DNA of 64,000 nt from Virgibacillus_F necropolis_A (GTDB lineage: Bacteria; Bacillota; Bacilli; Bacillales; Amphibacillaceae), in the NCBI RefSeq assembly GCF_044793635.1, contig NZ_CP084992.1, positions 2,914,001-2,978,000 of the forward strand, given 5' to 3'. Shown piece by piece: positions 1-8,376 of the stretch (positions are counted from its first letter, which is position 1; the number at the start of each line of letters is the position of its first letter). The position numbers and the translations under genes were made by a program. The notes beneath the pieces were generated by a model. It was not told the DNA's origin and searched no databases. It saw nothing but the letters and a program-made list of their open reading frames with translations.

Positions 1-1302
1 AACATTAAACAATTCTTCTTTGTTAGTCGGTCTAAGAGAAAGTGTCTCAGGCGCCTTATTGTCATCCAGTAAAACAAAATCTTCTAGCAATACAACTACT
101 TCATTGTCTTCTATTTTAAATGTGGCTTTTTTATTTTGGAGTGCCATCATCTTTTTATAATTTGAATAGGAATATAGTAATAAAGTTACATCGTTCCATT
201 CTTTTTTGTCTGAATGAGCGTTTACCTTAGTAGATGGAACGATCGTTGATTCATAAGCAATTCCTTGTTTTTTAAATGCTTTCTCCACAAATGCAACTTC
301 TTTTTCAAAAGCATCCACATTTTCAGAGGATCGGGCTACTATGGATACGTCTTGCGGTACAAAACGTTCTGACTCTACTTCAACACTTTGAAACAACCCA
401 TATAGAACACCTGATGATGTAAATGCTACAGCACTTAAAATTGTGACAAAAAATAATAAACGGGCATTGTCTTTCAGCTTAAATGTTAAATCAGATACAG
501 TTAATAAGTTTAAGTTCCTAAAGTAATAGCTTTTCTTTTTTTTCAATATAGTTGCAACTGCTATACTGCATTGAGTGAATAGAAAATAAGTACCGGGAAT
601 GATTAACACCAGAATTGGTAACATACGAATTAAAATAGAAACTAAGCTGGCCGTATAAGCTAGATAATAAGCGCTGCCAATTGCAGTTAGTGAAATAAGA
701 GATAATATCCACGAGAATTTGGGTGTTTTCTTAGGTGCCTTTGCCCCGCGAAACATCTCCATGATAGATTTCGTACGAATCGTCCAAACCACGGCAATTG
801 AATTAATCTCAAACATAATAAAGAATAATATTACGGTTATACCGATGGCCTTTAGGGATAGGTAAAATGGTAGAATTTCGCCAAGGCCCAAAATTTGGGA
901 AAATACCATGAGAAATAATTTGGTTAATAGCGCACCAAGCAAAAGACCGGAAACGATAGATGCAATCCCGATGATGGTATTTTCTAAAATCAGCATGCGA
1001 CTAAGCTGAGATTTAGTGATACCTAATGTTGTTAATAACCCATATTCCTTCTTCCTTGATTTTATAAAAGAACCTGTAGAATAAAGGACAAATAAGAACG
1101 AAAATACATATATCATACCTTCTGTAACGAGGATTCCACGCTGGACAGTCTGGCCAAATTCAGTGCCATCGATAGCTGGGTGAAAAATGACTACCGCATA
1201 CATAAAAAAAACTGTTACAGCAAACATACAACTTAAGAAATAACTCAAATACTGTCGTTTGTTTCGTCTGACATTATTAAACGCGAACTGTTTGAAGGTC
1301 AT
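1..1302 (-). CDS. BceB/YxdM-like ABC transporter permease (3' end cut by window)
   Basis: FtsX-type permease of a peptide-sensing and detoxification ABC transporter in the membrane. The start ATG (1302-1300) begins MTFKQFAFNNVRRNKRQY, the usual amphipathic N-terminus of the BceB/VraG group, followed by a hydrophobic helix and the family motif SRKKEYGLLTTLGITKSQLS near residues 75-95. Several more membrane helices follow, then a long soluble segment that is the start of the large extracellular domain typical of BceB. About 434 codons are present; BceB proteins are usually about 620-650 residues, so the C-terminal third lies outside the window. The start overlaps the end of the ATPase gene by 26 bp, so the two are translationally coupled. 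Substrate (probably a cell-wall-active peptide antibiotic) is inferred from the family. Confidence 0.9.
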   Translation of the reverse strand, partial: MTFKQFAFNNVRRNKRQYLSYFLSCMFAVTVFFMYAVVIFHPAIDGTEFGQTVQRGILVTEGMIYVFSFLFVLYSTGSFIKSRKKEYGLLTTLGITKSQLSRMLILENTIIGIASIVSGLLLGALLTKLFLMVFSQILGLGEILPFYLSLKAIGITVILFFIMFEINSIAVVWTIRTKSIMEMFRGAKAPKKTPKFSWILSLISLTAIGSAYYLAYTASLVSILIRMLPILVLIIPGTYFLFTQCSIAVATILKKKKSYYFRNLNLLTVSDLTFKLKDNARLLFFVTILSAVAFTSSGVLYGLFQSVEVESERFVPQDVSIVARSSENVDAFEKEVAFVEKAFKKQGIAYESTIVPSTKVNAHSDKKEWNDVTLLLYSYSNYKKMMALQNKKATFKIEDNEVVVLLEDFVLLDDNKAPETLSLRPTNKEELFNV

Positions 1303-2053
1303 CAGTGTTTCCCCCTAAGAGAGATTGAACGTTTAATATATCCTGAAAAAATGCTTGGCGATTATCACCCCGATGAATCTCATTAAATAATTTACCGTCT
1401 TTAATAAAAATAATACGCTCACAAAAGCTTGCTGCAAATGGATCATGTGATACCATAATAGTTGTTGCTTTCTGTGATTCATGCAAATCTCTTAATGATT
1501 CCATAACCTGCAAGGATGATTTAGAATCCAAGTTTCCGGTTGGCTCATCCGCAAAAATAATAGTTGGGTCATGGATAATTGCACGTGCAATAGCTGCTCT
1601 TTGAAGTTGCCCACCGGAAACTTCAAAGGTGCGTTTGTGTATGATTGTATCTATCCCGAGCTGTTTAGCAACAATTACTAATTTATTTTCCATGACATTT
1701 ACTTTTTCTCCCTGAAGTGTTAAAGGAAGTACAATATTTTCACCGATTGTGAGCGTATCCAGCAGATTGTAGTCTTGAAAAATAAACCCCATTTCTTTAC
1801 GTCGGAATTTTGCCAGCTTGTTCTTAGATAGACTTGTCACTTTTTCATTGTTAATTTCAATTTTTCCAGATGTCGGTGTGTCAATTGTTGATAACAAGTT
1901 TAATAAGGTTGTTTTTCCGCTCCCCGACGGTCCCATGACTCCAAGGAATTCCGCTCGTTCAACCGATAGATTAAACTGATTTAATGCCTCAAACTGGACA
2001 TTACGCTTACTACCATACATTTTCGATAAACTTTCAGCCACTAATACTGCCAT
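1277..2053 (-). CDS. BceA-like ABC transporter ATP-binding protein
   Basis: Cytoplasmic ATPase (258 aa) of the peptide-sensing transporter, partner of the permease that overlaps its 3' end. Walker A GPSGSGKTT at residues 41-49, Q-loop in FIFQDYN, signature VSGGQ near 146, Walker B with IIFADEPTGNLD, and the switch histidine in MVSHD. The GNLDS after Walker B is the LolD/MacB/BceA subgroup hallmark. A good ribosome binding site (GGAGG) stands just before the ATG. In this family the transporter is both the resistance pump and the sensor for the neighbouring BceS-type kinase; that role is inferred here from gene order, since the kinase and regulator lie immediately upstream on the same strand. 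Confidence 0.93.
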   Translation of the reverse strand: MAVLVAESLSKMYGSKRNVQFEALNQFNLSVERAEFLGVMGPSGSGKTTLLNLLSTIDTPTSGKIEINNEKVTSLSKNKLAKFRRKEMGFIFQDYNLLDTLTIGENIVLPLTLQGEKVNVMENKLVIVAKQLGIDTIIHKRTFEVSGGQLQRAAIARAIIHDPTIIFADEPTGNLDSKSSLQVMESLRDLHESQKATTIMVSHDPFAASFCERIIFIKDGKLFNEIHRGDNRQAFFQDILNVQSLLGGNTDDLQTVRV

Positions 2054-2171
2054 AACGATACCTCCAGAAATTGTTCTCCTAATCTTAGAATATGGCTCTT
2101 TTCGAACGCATTGTTGCTTTCATCTTGATATACTGTGATGTAATGTGAAAAAAGTGCTTTTACACCGCTCT

Positions 2172-2284
2172 GGAAATACACTTCGCTTTCCGCGGGCTCG
2201 CGTTGAGCCTCCTCGCGAGCAAAAACCGCTCACTGCGGGGTCTCATCGTCTTCGCTGTTCCCGCAGGAGTCTACGTGTATTTCC
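2172..2284. repeat. GC-rich repeat with 10-bp terminal inverted repeats (copy A1)
   Basis: A 113-bp block, far richer in G+C than its surroundings, bounded by GGAAATACAC (2172-2181) and its exact inverse GTGTATTTCC (2275-2284). Inside it lie CTCGCG/CGCGAG arms and the strings CTGCGGGGTCT and GCTGTTCCCGCAGGAGTC. The same strings occur inverted in the copy at 2371-2545. No open reading frame with a plausible ribosome binding site fits; it looks like a non-coding MITE-like element. Confidence 0.6.
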
Positions 2285-2370
2285 TCCGCTGGGGGTGGTG
2301 TCAATAATGGAATGATAGTAACACTTTATTGATTAGAGTATGAAATTCCACTATATAACAGTTGATTTTC

Positions 2371-2545
2371 GCTGCGGACCGTTGACTCCTGCGGGAACAG
2401 CACGTGTCCGAAGACCCCGCAGAGTGGTAGATGATGAAGGCCGACTAAAACCGTCCTTTGCGGACAACGTCGGCATACCCCTTGCCGGGGCAAGGAGGCT
2501 GAGGCCGTGCCCGCGGAAAGCATCCGCCCGGAGCGATCCTGGACG
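2371..2545. repeat. GC-rich repeat, inverted partner (copy A2) with inserted hairpin cassette
   Basis: Carries, in inverse orientation, the landmarks of the 2172-2284 element: GACTCCTGCGGGAACAGC, GAAGACCCCGCAG, GAGGCTGAGGCC and CCCGCGGAAAGC. Between the second and third landmark it has an extra segment (2437-2495) that folds as two hairpins and is nearly the same as a segment inside a different repeat at 9162-9217. The surrounding 2054-2709 gap holds no gene that I can support; it must also contain the promoter for the ABC pair, which I could not place with confidence. Confidence 0.55.
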
Positions 2546-2709
2546 GCAGCAATAGCACATGTCTTTGGAAATAAACCTAAAGTTATGTCGTATTTTATAT
2601 CTATTCTCTTAAAAAGCAACAATCTTTGGGAATCCAGCCTAGTATATAGAAGGAAAAGTGTTGCACCTATCGCTTTTCCTTTCAGAACCTTTCATTGACT
2701 GTAAGGATC

Positions 2710-3714
2710 TTAAACCTTTGGCGACATAAACTTTATCGACACTGTAGTTCCTTCATCTTTTTCCGAATCGACAGTAATTTCATGGCCCAATTCTCTGCAT
2801 ATTTCCTTCGATAAATAAAGTCCCATTCCAGTTGATTCACGAAAATTCCGTCCGTTTAAACCAGTGAAAAAAGGATCAAAAACACGTGAAATATCCTGTT
2901 TTGGTATCCCATAACCATGATCTTCAATTTGTAAAATAACGGAGTGATCACTTTCTATTGCACGGAAGAAAACTTTATTAGATGATCCTTGTGAATATTT
3001 AATTGCATTTGATATTAGTTGATGCAATACAAATCGGAACCATTTAGAATCAGTAGCAACTACGATTGATCCGTCTATAGATTGTTCAGGAAAAACGTGG
3101 TTTCGAATAAAACTGGATTTAAAATCCTGGATAGATTCTTTTACTATCGTACGTAACGCAATCTTTTCCACATGGAAGTCCCGTTCGAATTTTTGAAGAC
3201 GAGACTGATATAAGGCAAGGTTCAAGCCTTGTTGTAGACGTTCTATTTCTTCATACATGCTATAGGTGAATGTTTCAGGCAGATTTAATTTTTCCTTTTG
3301 CATGGTCAAATGCATAACGGACACGGGTGTTTTCATTTGATGAACCCATTGCTGAATGAAGTCAATTTCGAGCTGCTTCTGTTGTTCCAGTTTTTCAATT
3401 TTTTCATTGAATATGTCATATTGTTTGTCATGCTGATCCCTTACGCTTTTAAGCAAATAACTAGTAGGTTCTGGGAACCATGCATGATCACTATCATCTT
3501 TCACTAGTTTGTAAAAGTCACGTTGCCTATAGTACTGGAAAATTAGAAATACCAGGAAAAAGCATGTTGGTAATAAAAATAAATAAAAAATAATCCCACT
3601 GCTAAAAGACGCATCAGACAATGTTGCTGCAAGTGAGGCAATAATAATTATTAAGATCAATTGTGAATAAAAAAATAGGATATAGCCTAATTGATCCATT
3701 AAAAACTTTTTCAT
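2710..3714 (-). CDS. BceS-like intramembrane-sensing histidine kinase
   Basis: Sensor kinase of 334 aa with only two membrane helices (about residues 10-31 and 38-61) joined by a very short loop, so no extracellular sensing domain: the hallmark of intramembrane-sensing kinases that read flux through a Bce transporter. Dimerisation/phosphoacceptor helix contains WVHQMKTPVSV with the phosphorylated histidine at residue 125. The ATPase domain shows the N-box (LISNAIKYS), DHGYGIP (G1) and GMGLYLSKEI (G2). Overlaps the regulator gene by 4 bp (ATGA), so both are co-translated. In B. subtilis relatives the kinase is controlled by direct contact with BceAB; that is family knowledge, not shown here. 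Confidence 0.92.
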   Translation of the reverse strand: MKKFLMDQLGYILFFYSQLILIIIIASLAATLSDASFSSGIIFYLFLLPTCFFLVFLIFQYYRQRDFYKLVKDDSDHAWFPEPTSYLLKSVRDQHDKQYDIFNEKIEKLEQQKQLEIDFIQQWVHQMKTPVSVMHLTMQKEKLNLPETFTYSMYEEIERLQQGLNLALYQSRLQKFERDFHVEKIALRTIVKESIQDFKSSFIRNHVFPEQSIDGSIVVATDSKWFRFVLHQLISNAIKYSQGSSNKVFFRAIESDHSVILQIEDHGYGIPKQDISRVFDPFFTGLNGRNFRESTGMGLYLSKEICRELGHEITVDSEKDEGTTVSIKFMSPKV

Positions 3715-4412
3715 AACGTATTACCCCACGTGTTAACTAGCTTATACCCAGCACCTCGAACAGTTTGAATGCATTTCTTAATGCCGATGTCCTCAAGCTT
3801 TTTACGGATCCGGGTAATATTTACGGACAGTGTGTTATCATCGACAAAATGTTCATCGTCCCACAGAATCTCCAATAGATGAGTACGGGACAAGACTTGG
3901 CTTTCATGTTCGATAAATTCCTTTAACAAAATAAATTCATTCTTCGTTAGTGTAACAACAGAACCCTGAAATTCAATTTCCATCGATGTTAAATGTAATT
4001 GAAATTGATCGATTTCTATATAATCAACCTGCTTCGTAACCGAATACTCTCCATAAATACGTCGCATGATACTTTTGAGTTTAGCTTGTACAACATCAAA
4101 ATCAAATGGCTTTGTAATATAATCATCTCCACCATTTTCCATTGCCATAACCTGATCCATCCCGGAATCCCGTGCTGATAGAAAAACGATTGGACAATTT
4201 GATTGACTTCTTATTTTTCTACACCAATAAAACCCATCATAACGCGGGAGATTTATATCGAGTAAAACTAAGTGTGGATCTAGTTCGTTGAATTCTTCCA
4301 GGATGTTATCGAACACGTCAACAATTGTAACGTTATATTCATACTTTTCCAGGTAATCCTTTAATAAATGTGCAATCTTTTGGTCATCTTCTACTAGAAA
4401 TATTCGTTTCAT
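3711..4412 (-). CDS. OmpR-family response regulator (BceR-like)
   Basis: DNA-binding regulator of 233 aa. Receiver domain (residues 1-115) has the acidic pair ED at 8-9, the phosphoacceptor D52 in LLDINLP and the conserved lysine in ITKPF. The C-terminal winged helix (about 135-230) shows LTKNEFILLKEFIEH and the recognition region VNITRIRKKL, then RGAGYK. Cognate kinase overlaps its 3' end. By family analogy it should activate the downstream ABC pair when the transporter meets a peptide antibiotic; I could not find a convincing BceR-type inverted repeat in the 2054-2170 region. Confidence 0.93.
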   Translation of the reverse strand: MKRIFLVEDDQKIAHLLKDYLEKYEYNVTIVDVFDNILEEFNELDPHLVLLDINLPRYDGFYWCRKIRSQSNCPIVFLSARDSGMDQVMAMENGGDDYITKPFDFDVVQAKLKSIMRRIYGEYSVTKQVDYIEIDQFQLHLTSMEIEFQGSVVTLTKNEFILLKEFIEHESQVLSRTHLLEILWDDEHFVDDNTLSVNITRIRKKLEDIGIKKCIQTVRGAGYKLVNTWGNTL

Positions 4413-4523
4413 TTGTACACCGCCATAACTATTATTAACCCTATAGTACCTTAAGTTTTACAAAAAATAAATGACATAGACCTATTGGACAAAGCGTATG
4501 GTTATAGTAAAGAAGGGGATAGT

Positions 4524-4934
4524 ATGACGATTGTTTCTTGGATCTTTATTAGTATAGTAAGTGTAACGATGGTTGGCAGTATTGCCTATTTTATGAGACA
4601 TAGTAAAAATCATGAACGAAGCTTTTCGATGGAAATATTTTATACACTCCTTGTCGTATATAGCATTGTTATTATAGGCTTTGCACTTATTTATTTTATT
4701 CTTTCTTTTCACAGGATATTGTTAGTAGAAGGTGAAGAACTTAGACAAGTAAGTGTACTAGGATCATTTATCCACTCTATGTACTTTAGTGGTGTTACCA
4801 TGTTGACAATCGGATATGGTGACATAACTCCAATCGGTTATGGACGTTTGATTGCCTTGATTCAAGCATTAATCGGCTATATTTTACCTACAGCATTTGT
4901 GCTTCGTTTAGTGCAAAATAAGCAAGATGATTAG
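4524..4934 (+). CDS. small potassium channel subunit (ion_trans_2 type)
   Basis: Membrane protein of 136 aa with the K+ selectivity filter TIGYGD at residues 95-100 in a pore loop between two helices (about 38-60 and 106-130), plus an extra N-terminal helix (5-22). No RCK/TrkA-N or cyclic-nucleotide domain follows, so the protein is a bare pore of the KcsA-like class and probably forms tetramers. An in-frame ATG lies 39 bp upstream, but the ATG at 4524 has the ribosome binding site (AAGGGG, spacing about 7) and is preferred. It is divergent from the bceR-like gene and stands alone. Confidence 0.85.
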   Translation: MTIVSWIFISIVSVTMVGSIAYFMRHSKNHERSFSMEIFYTLLVVYSIVIIGFALIYFILSFHRILLVEGEELRQVSVLGSFIHSMYFSGVTMLTIGYGDITPIGYGRLIALIQALIGYILPTAFVLRLVQNKQDD

Positions 4935-4994
4935 TCCGAACAAGAAACTATGCTATAGTAGAAATAATGTAAATACTTGTTTGGAGGGGTACAA

Positions 4995-5462
4995 ATGACA
5001 GTAGAAACTGGAAAAGTAGCACCAACTTTCACACTACCAAATCAGGATGGAGAAAATGTAAGTTTATCTGATTTTAAGGGCAAGCATGTAGTTTTATATT
5101 TTTATCCAAAAGATATGACACCAGGCTGCACAACAGAGGCATGTGATTTTCGTGATCACCATGCAAGCTTTCAGGATCTTGACGCAGTAATTATTGGGGT
5201 AAGTCCAGATCCTGTTGATCGTCATCAAAAATTCATTGATAAACATGATCTACCATTTTTATTATTGGCTGACGCGGATCATAAAGTGGCAGATGAATAT
5301 GGAGTATGGAAGCTAAAGAAAAACTTCGGCAAAGAATATTATGGTATCGAACGGTCAACGTTTATCATTGATAAAGAAGGCACACTTCAAAAAGAATATC
5401 GAAAAGTAAGTGTAAAAGGACATGTGGAAGACGCATTAACATTTATTCGTGAAAAAATATGA
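4995..5462 (+). CDS. bcp: thiol peroxidase Bcp (peroxiredoxin)
   Basis: Thioredoxin-dependent peroxidase of 155 aa that reduces H2O2 and organic hydroperoxides in the cytoplasm. The peroxidatic cysteine is C45 in YPKDMTPGC and the resolving cysteine C50 lies five residues on, the Bcp/PrxQ arrangement. The start at 4995 is preferred over an in-frame ATG six codons upstream because TTGGAGGGG sits at the right distance. Gene position fits: in B. subtilis the homologue ygaF stands next to perR, and here perR follows 3 kb downstream. A GC-rich hairpin follows the stop. Confidence 0.95.
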   Translation: MTVETGKVAPTFTLPNQDGENVSLSDFKGKHVVLYFYPKDMTPGCTTEACDFRDHHASFQDLDAVIIGVSPDPVDRHQKFIDKHDLPFLLLADADHKVADEYGVWKLKKNFGKEYYGIERSTFIIDKEGTLQKEYRKVSVKGHVEDALTFIREKI

Positions 5463-5468
5463 AGGAAT

Positions 5469-5500
5469 GAAGACAGTCCCCGGGTTGATGGACTGTCTTC
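5469..5500 (+). terminator. hairpin terminator after bcp
   Basis: Perfect 11-bp stem GAAGACAGTCC / GGACTGTCTTC with a 10-nt loop directly after the bcp stop. The following T-run is weak (TTGATGTTT), so termination may be partial. Confidence 0.55.
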
Positions 5501-5532
5501 TTGATGTTTGAAAAACTAGGGGGAATTTAGAA

Positions 5533-6642
5533 ATGCATGATCCAAGATTGACAAAACTAGCTCACCAATTACTAACACATTCACTTGCAATGAAAGAAAA
5601 TGAAACCGTTTTAATTACTGGAAGTGTCAATTCCAAGCCGTTAATAAAAGAGTTAATTAAAGCGTCCCATGAGTTGAACATAATTCCGCATGTGGAATAT
5701 ACAGATGATGAGATATCAAGATTGCTTTTAACCAATGCTACAAAGGAACAGTTTACAGCAATCAATAAATGGAATTTATCTAAGTTTAAGGATATTGATG
5801 GTTTTGTACAAATTGTGGGAGAAGAAAATGATGCAGAAATGAGTGGGGTTCCACAAGAACAATTTCGACTGGCTGGCATGGAAATGAAGACATCAAATGA
5901 TTTTTTAGTAGATGAAAGGAAATGGGTTTTACTTAATTATCCAACCAACGGGTTTGCCCAAAAAGCCAAGATGAGCTTTGACGATTTTTACAACTATTAT
6001 ATTGATGTAAGTACGATCGATTACAAGAAGATGGAACAAGCTCAGTGTTCATTGAAGGATTTGATGGACAAAACAGATAAGGTTCATATTGAGGCTTCAG
6101 GTACTGATTTAACATTTTCGATAAAAAATATTCCAGCGGTAATGTGCGCTGGGGAGTATAATATTCCTGACGGAGAAGTATATACAGCGCCAATAATAGA
6201 TAGTGTCAACGGAACTATATCCTATAACACGCCATGCCCGTATCAAGGAAATGTTTTCCATAATGTGGTATTGACCTTTAAAGAGGGGAAAATAGTGGAA
6301 GCAACTGCGGATAAATCAGAAGAATTGAATGCAATATTAGATACCGATGATGGTGCGCGGTTTATAGGGGAATTCGCAATCGGTTTAAATCCGAAAATAA
6401 CAGAACCGATGGGTGATATTTTGTTCGATGAAAAGATTGCAGGAAGCCTGCACTTCACTCCTGGCGCAGCCTATGATGACGCCGATAATGGAAATGATTC
6501 GGCGGTTCACTGGGATATGGTATTAATTCAACGGGATGAATACGGTGGGGGAAAAATATATTTTGACGACGTATTAATCCGTGAAAATGGTATATTTGTG
6601 GTTGAGGAATTAAAAGCTTTAAACCCAGAAAATTTATTATAA
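5533..6642 (+). CDS. aminopeptidase, M29 (thermophilic aminopeptidase) family
   Basis: Cytosolic metallo-aminopeptidase of 369 aa, the usual length for the AmpS/AmpT/PepS group, which removes N-terminal residues from peptides with a two-metal centre. Family signatures are visible: GEYNIPDGEVYTAP near 210-223 (first metal glutamate), GARFIGEFAIGLNP around 276-289, and SLHFTPGAAYDDADNGND followed by VHWDM (His and Asp metal ligands). Start ATG has GGGGG about 9 nt upstream. Not obviously co-transcribed with bcp because of the hairpin between them; the next gene starts 22 bp downstream with its own ribosome binding site, so an operon is likely. Confidence 0.93.
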   Translation: MHDPRLTKLAHQLLTHSLAMKENETVLITGSVNSKPLIKELIKASHELNIIPHVEYTDDEISRLLLTNATKEQFTAINKWNLSKFKDIDGFVQIVGEENDAEMSGVPQEQFRLAGMEMKTSNDFLVDERKWVLLNYPTNGFAQKAKMSFDDFYNYYIDVSTIDYKKMEQAQCSLKDLMDKTDKVHIEASGTDLTFSIKNIPAVMCAGEYNIPDGEVYTAPIIDSVNGTISYNTPCPYQGNVFHNVVLTFKEGKIVEATADKSEELNAILDTDDGARFIGEFAIGLNPKITEPMGDILFDEKIAGSLHFTPGAAYDDADNGNDSAVHWDMVLIQRDEYGGGKIYFDDVLIRENGIFVVEELKALNPENLL

Positions 6643-6664
6643 GGCACTATAGGAGGAATGGAAG

Positions 6665-7615
6665 TTGGATATTCTTTTTTCAGCGAAGGTTTCAGAGCGC
6701 CACCGAGACAAATTGAAACAGCAATTTTCTAAGCAATCATTCATTTTTTGTGACAACATGGTTGAGGCAGAACACCATTTAGCTTCTGCGGAAGTTCTTG
6801 TTACATATGGCGAAGACCTAACAGAGGTATTAATAGGCACGGCGGAGAGACTAAAATGGATTATGGTTCTATCTGCAGGAATGGATAGAATGCCATTCAC
6901 TGCTATAAACAAAAAAGGTATTTTAGTAACAAATGCACGTGGAATTCACAAGGTTCCGATGGCGGAATTCGCTATTTCCAGCATTATGCAGGTTTCAAGA
7001 CAAACGAAACAGCTTTTCAAAAATGAAGAAAACCATAAGTGGGATCGTTCGGTTAGAATGCAGGAAATAACCGGAAAGACAATGTTAGTTGCAGGTACAG
7101 GAGCGATAGGCCAAGAGGTTGCCCGGCTGGCAAAAGCATTTCGAATGAAAACATATGGTGTTTCTAGAAGCGGCAAGCAGCTCGAATTCTTCGATGAAAA
7201 TGTGACACCAGATGAAATGAAAAGATTATTGCCGGAAATGGACTATGTTGTATCGGTATTGCCGAGTACACCAGAAACGAAAGACTTTTTTACGGAAGAG
7301 CACTTTAAGGTGTTACCGGATCATGCCATATTTCTTAATATGGGTCGGGGGAGCGCAGTCTCTAATGAGGTTTTATTCAATGCTATTCAATCAAATGAAA
7401 TTGCACATGCAATCCTGGACGTAGTTGAAGAAGAACCACTTCCATTAGATCATCCGTTTTGGGACATGGAAAATGTAACTATCACACCACATTTGTCAGG
7501 AATTTCACCACATTATCAAACTCGTGCATTAGAAATTTTTGAACAAAACCTTCATATTTATATACAAAATGGAACAAACTTTATCAATAAGATTGATATT
7601 ACCAGGGGGTATTAA
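6665..7615 (+). CDS. D-2-hydroxyacid dehydrogenase (NAD-binding)
   Basis: 316-aa oxidoreductase of the D-isomer-specific 2-hydroxyacid dehydrogenase family. NAD-binding Rossmann motif GTGAIG near 141-146; catalytic Arg in LNMGRGSAVSNEVL, catalytic Glu in DVVEEEPLP, and catalytic His in TITPHLSG. The substrate cannot be told; the short length and the HKVPMAEFAI region put it in the group that includes phosphoglycerate-dehydrogenase-like and glyoxylate-reductase-like enzymes. Starts with TTG preceded by AGGAGG; the ATG 7 bp upstream is out of frame. Lies between the aminopeptidase and the cobalamin adenosyltransferase, close enough on both sides for one transcript. Confidence 0.88.
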   Translation: MDILFSAKVSERHRDKLKQQFSKQSFIFCDNMVEAEHHLASAEVLVTYGEDLTEVLIGTAERLKWIMVLSAGMDRMPFTAINKKGILVTNARGIHKVPMAEFAISSIMQVSRQTKQLFKNEENHKWDRSVRMQEITGKTMLVAGTGAIGQEVARLAKAFRMKTYGVSRSGKQLEFFDENVTPDEMKRLLPEMDYVVSVLPSTPETKDFFTEEHFKVLPDHAIFLNMGRGSAVSNEVLFNAIQSNEIAHAILDVVEEEPLPLDHPFWDMENVTITPHLSGISPHYQTRALEIFEQNLHIYIQNGTNFINKIDITRGY

Positions 7616-7617
7616 CC

Positions 7618-8175
7618 ATGCGAATTTATACGAGATCAGGCGATAAGGGAAAAACATCATTAATATACGGTCAGCGCGTACCGAAAAATGACTTACGAGT
7701 CGAGGCATATGGAACATGTGATGAAACAAATTCGATGATAGGATTGGCTTTAAGCTTTTTGGAAAACGAGGAGTGGGGTGAAAAAGGCGATTTCCTGAAA
7801 ACAATGCATCGTGTGCAAACAATTCTTTTCCATGTTGGGGCAGAACTAGCTACTCCAAGCGATAAAGAAGTGAGCTGGAAATTGAAAAAAGAATATATCC
7901 AAGAATTAGAAGATCAAATTGATGCGTGGGACAAAGACCTTTCACCATTGAAAAATTTCATATTGCCATCAGGCCATCGTGCGTCCAGTGCATTACATAC
8001 AGCACGAACCGTTGCACGGAGAGCAGAGCGTACAGCTGTAGGTTTAGAAGATGAACTAGAAAACCCTTTAGTGGTTTCCTATTTGAATCGACTTTCTGAT
8101 TTCTTGTTTGTTGCAGCCCGTTACGTGAATTACAGCCTAGGTGGAGAAGAAATTCCTTTGCAGGCAGATGTATAG
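7618..8175 (+). CDS. cob(I)alamin adenosyltransferase, PduO type
   Basis: ATP:corrinoid adenosyltransferase (185 aa) that makes the coenzyme form of vitamin B12. The N-terminal ATP-binding stretch MRIYTRSGDKGKTSLIYG and the C-terminal corrinoid/ATP site RRAERTAV...NRLSDFLFVAARY are diagnostic for the PduO family. ATG lies 2 bp after the stop of the dehydrogenase and is preceded by AGGGGG, so the two are cotranscribed. No B12 riboswitch is visible upstream and no B12-dependent enzyme is encoded nearby. Confidence 0.93.
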   Translation: MRIYTRSGDKGKTSLIYGQRVPKNDLRVEAYGTCDETNSMIGLALSFLENEEWGEKGDFLKTMHRVQTILFHVGAELATPSDKEVSWKLKKEYIQELEDQIDAWDKDLSPLKNFILPSGHRASSALHTARTVARRAERTAVGLEDELENPLVVSYLNRLSDFLFVAARYVNYSLGGEEIPLQADV

Positions 8176-8240
8176 ATTTTAATTTTAGTGAAAATCGACT
8201 GAATAAGTGATAACCATGAACTTTTATTCATATACTTTTA

Positions 8241-8270
8241 TTGACAGATAGGCATTATAGAAGGTACACT
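8241..8270 (+). promoter_or_regulatory. perR promoter
   Basis: Consensus -35 TTGACA (8241-8246), 18-nt spacer, -10 TACACT (8265-8270). It is the only strong SigA-type match in the gap before perR, and the Per box follows immediately. Confidence 0.7.
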
Positions 8271-8273
8271 AAA

Positions 8274-8288
8274 TTATAGTAATTATAA
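8274..8288 (+). promoter_or_regulatory. Per box (PerR operator)
   Basis: TTATAGTAATTATAA differs at one position from the B. subtilis Per box consensus TTATAATnATTATAA. It overlaps the expected transcription start, 3 nt after the -10, so bound PerR would block initiation: autorepression that is relieved when peroxide oxidises PerR. Confidence 0.8.
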
Positions 8289-8376
8289 TCTAATAATAGT
8301 AGTAGAATTGCACGTTGATAAATATAAACTATTATCGGAATAAAGTATAAAAAATCTATAAATGAAAGTGAGGTGC

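Noticed and set aside
2054..2170. BceR-type operator (TnACA-N4-TGTAA) upstream of the ABC genes
   Set aside because: Only loose partial matches such as TTACATCACAGTA were found; not good enough to report.
2326..2698. Several overlapping frames of 60-100 codons on both strands
   Set aside because: They lie in the GC-rich inverted repeats, overlap one another, have no ribosome binding site and show Arg/Pro-rich low-complexity translations typical of non-coding GC-rich DNA.
7618..8240. Cobalamin riboswitch for the adenosyltransferase gene
   Set aside because: No B12-box (GCCACTG-like) upstream; the gene is translated from the same transcript as the gene before it.
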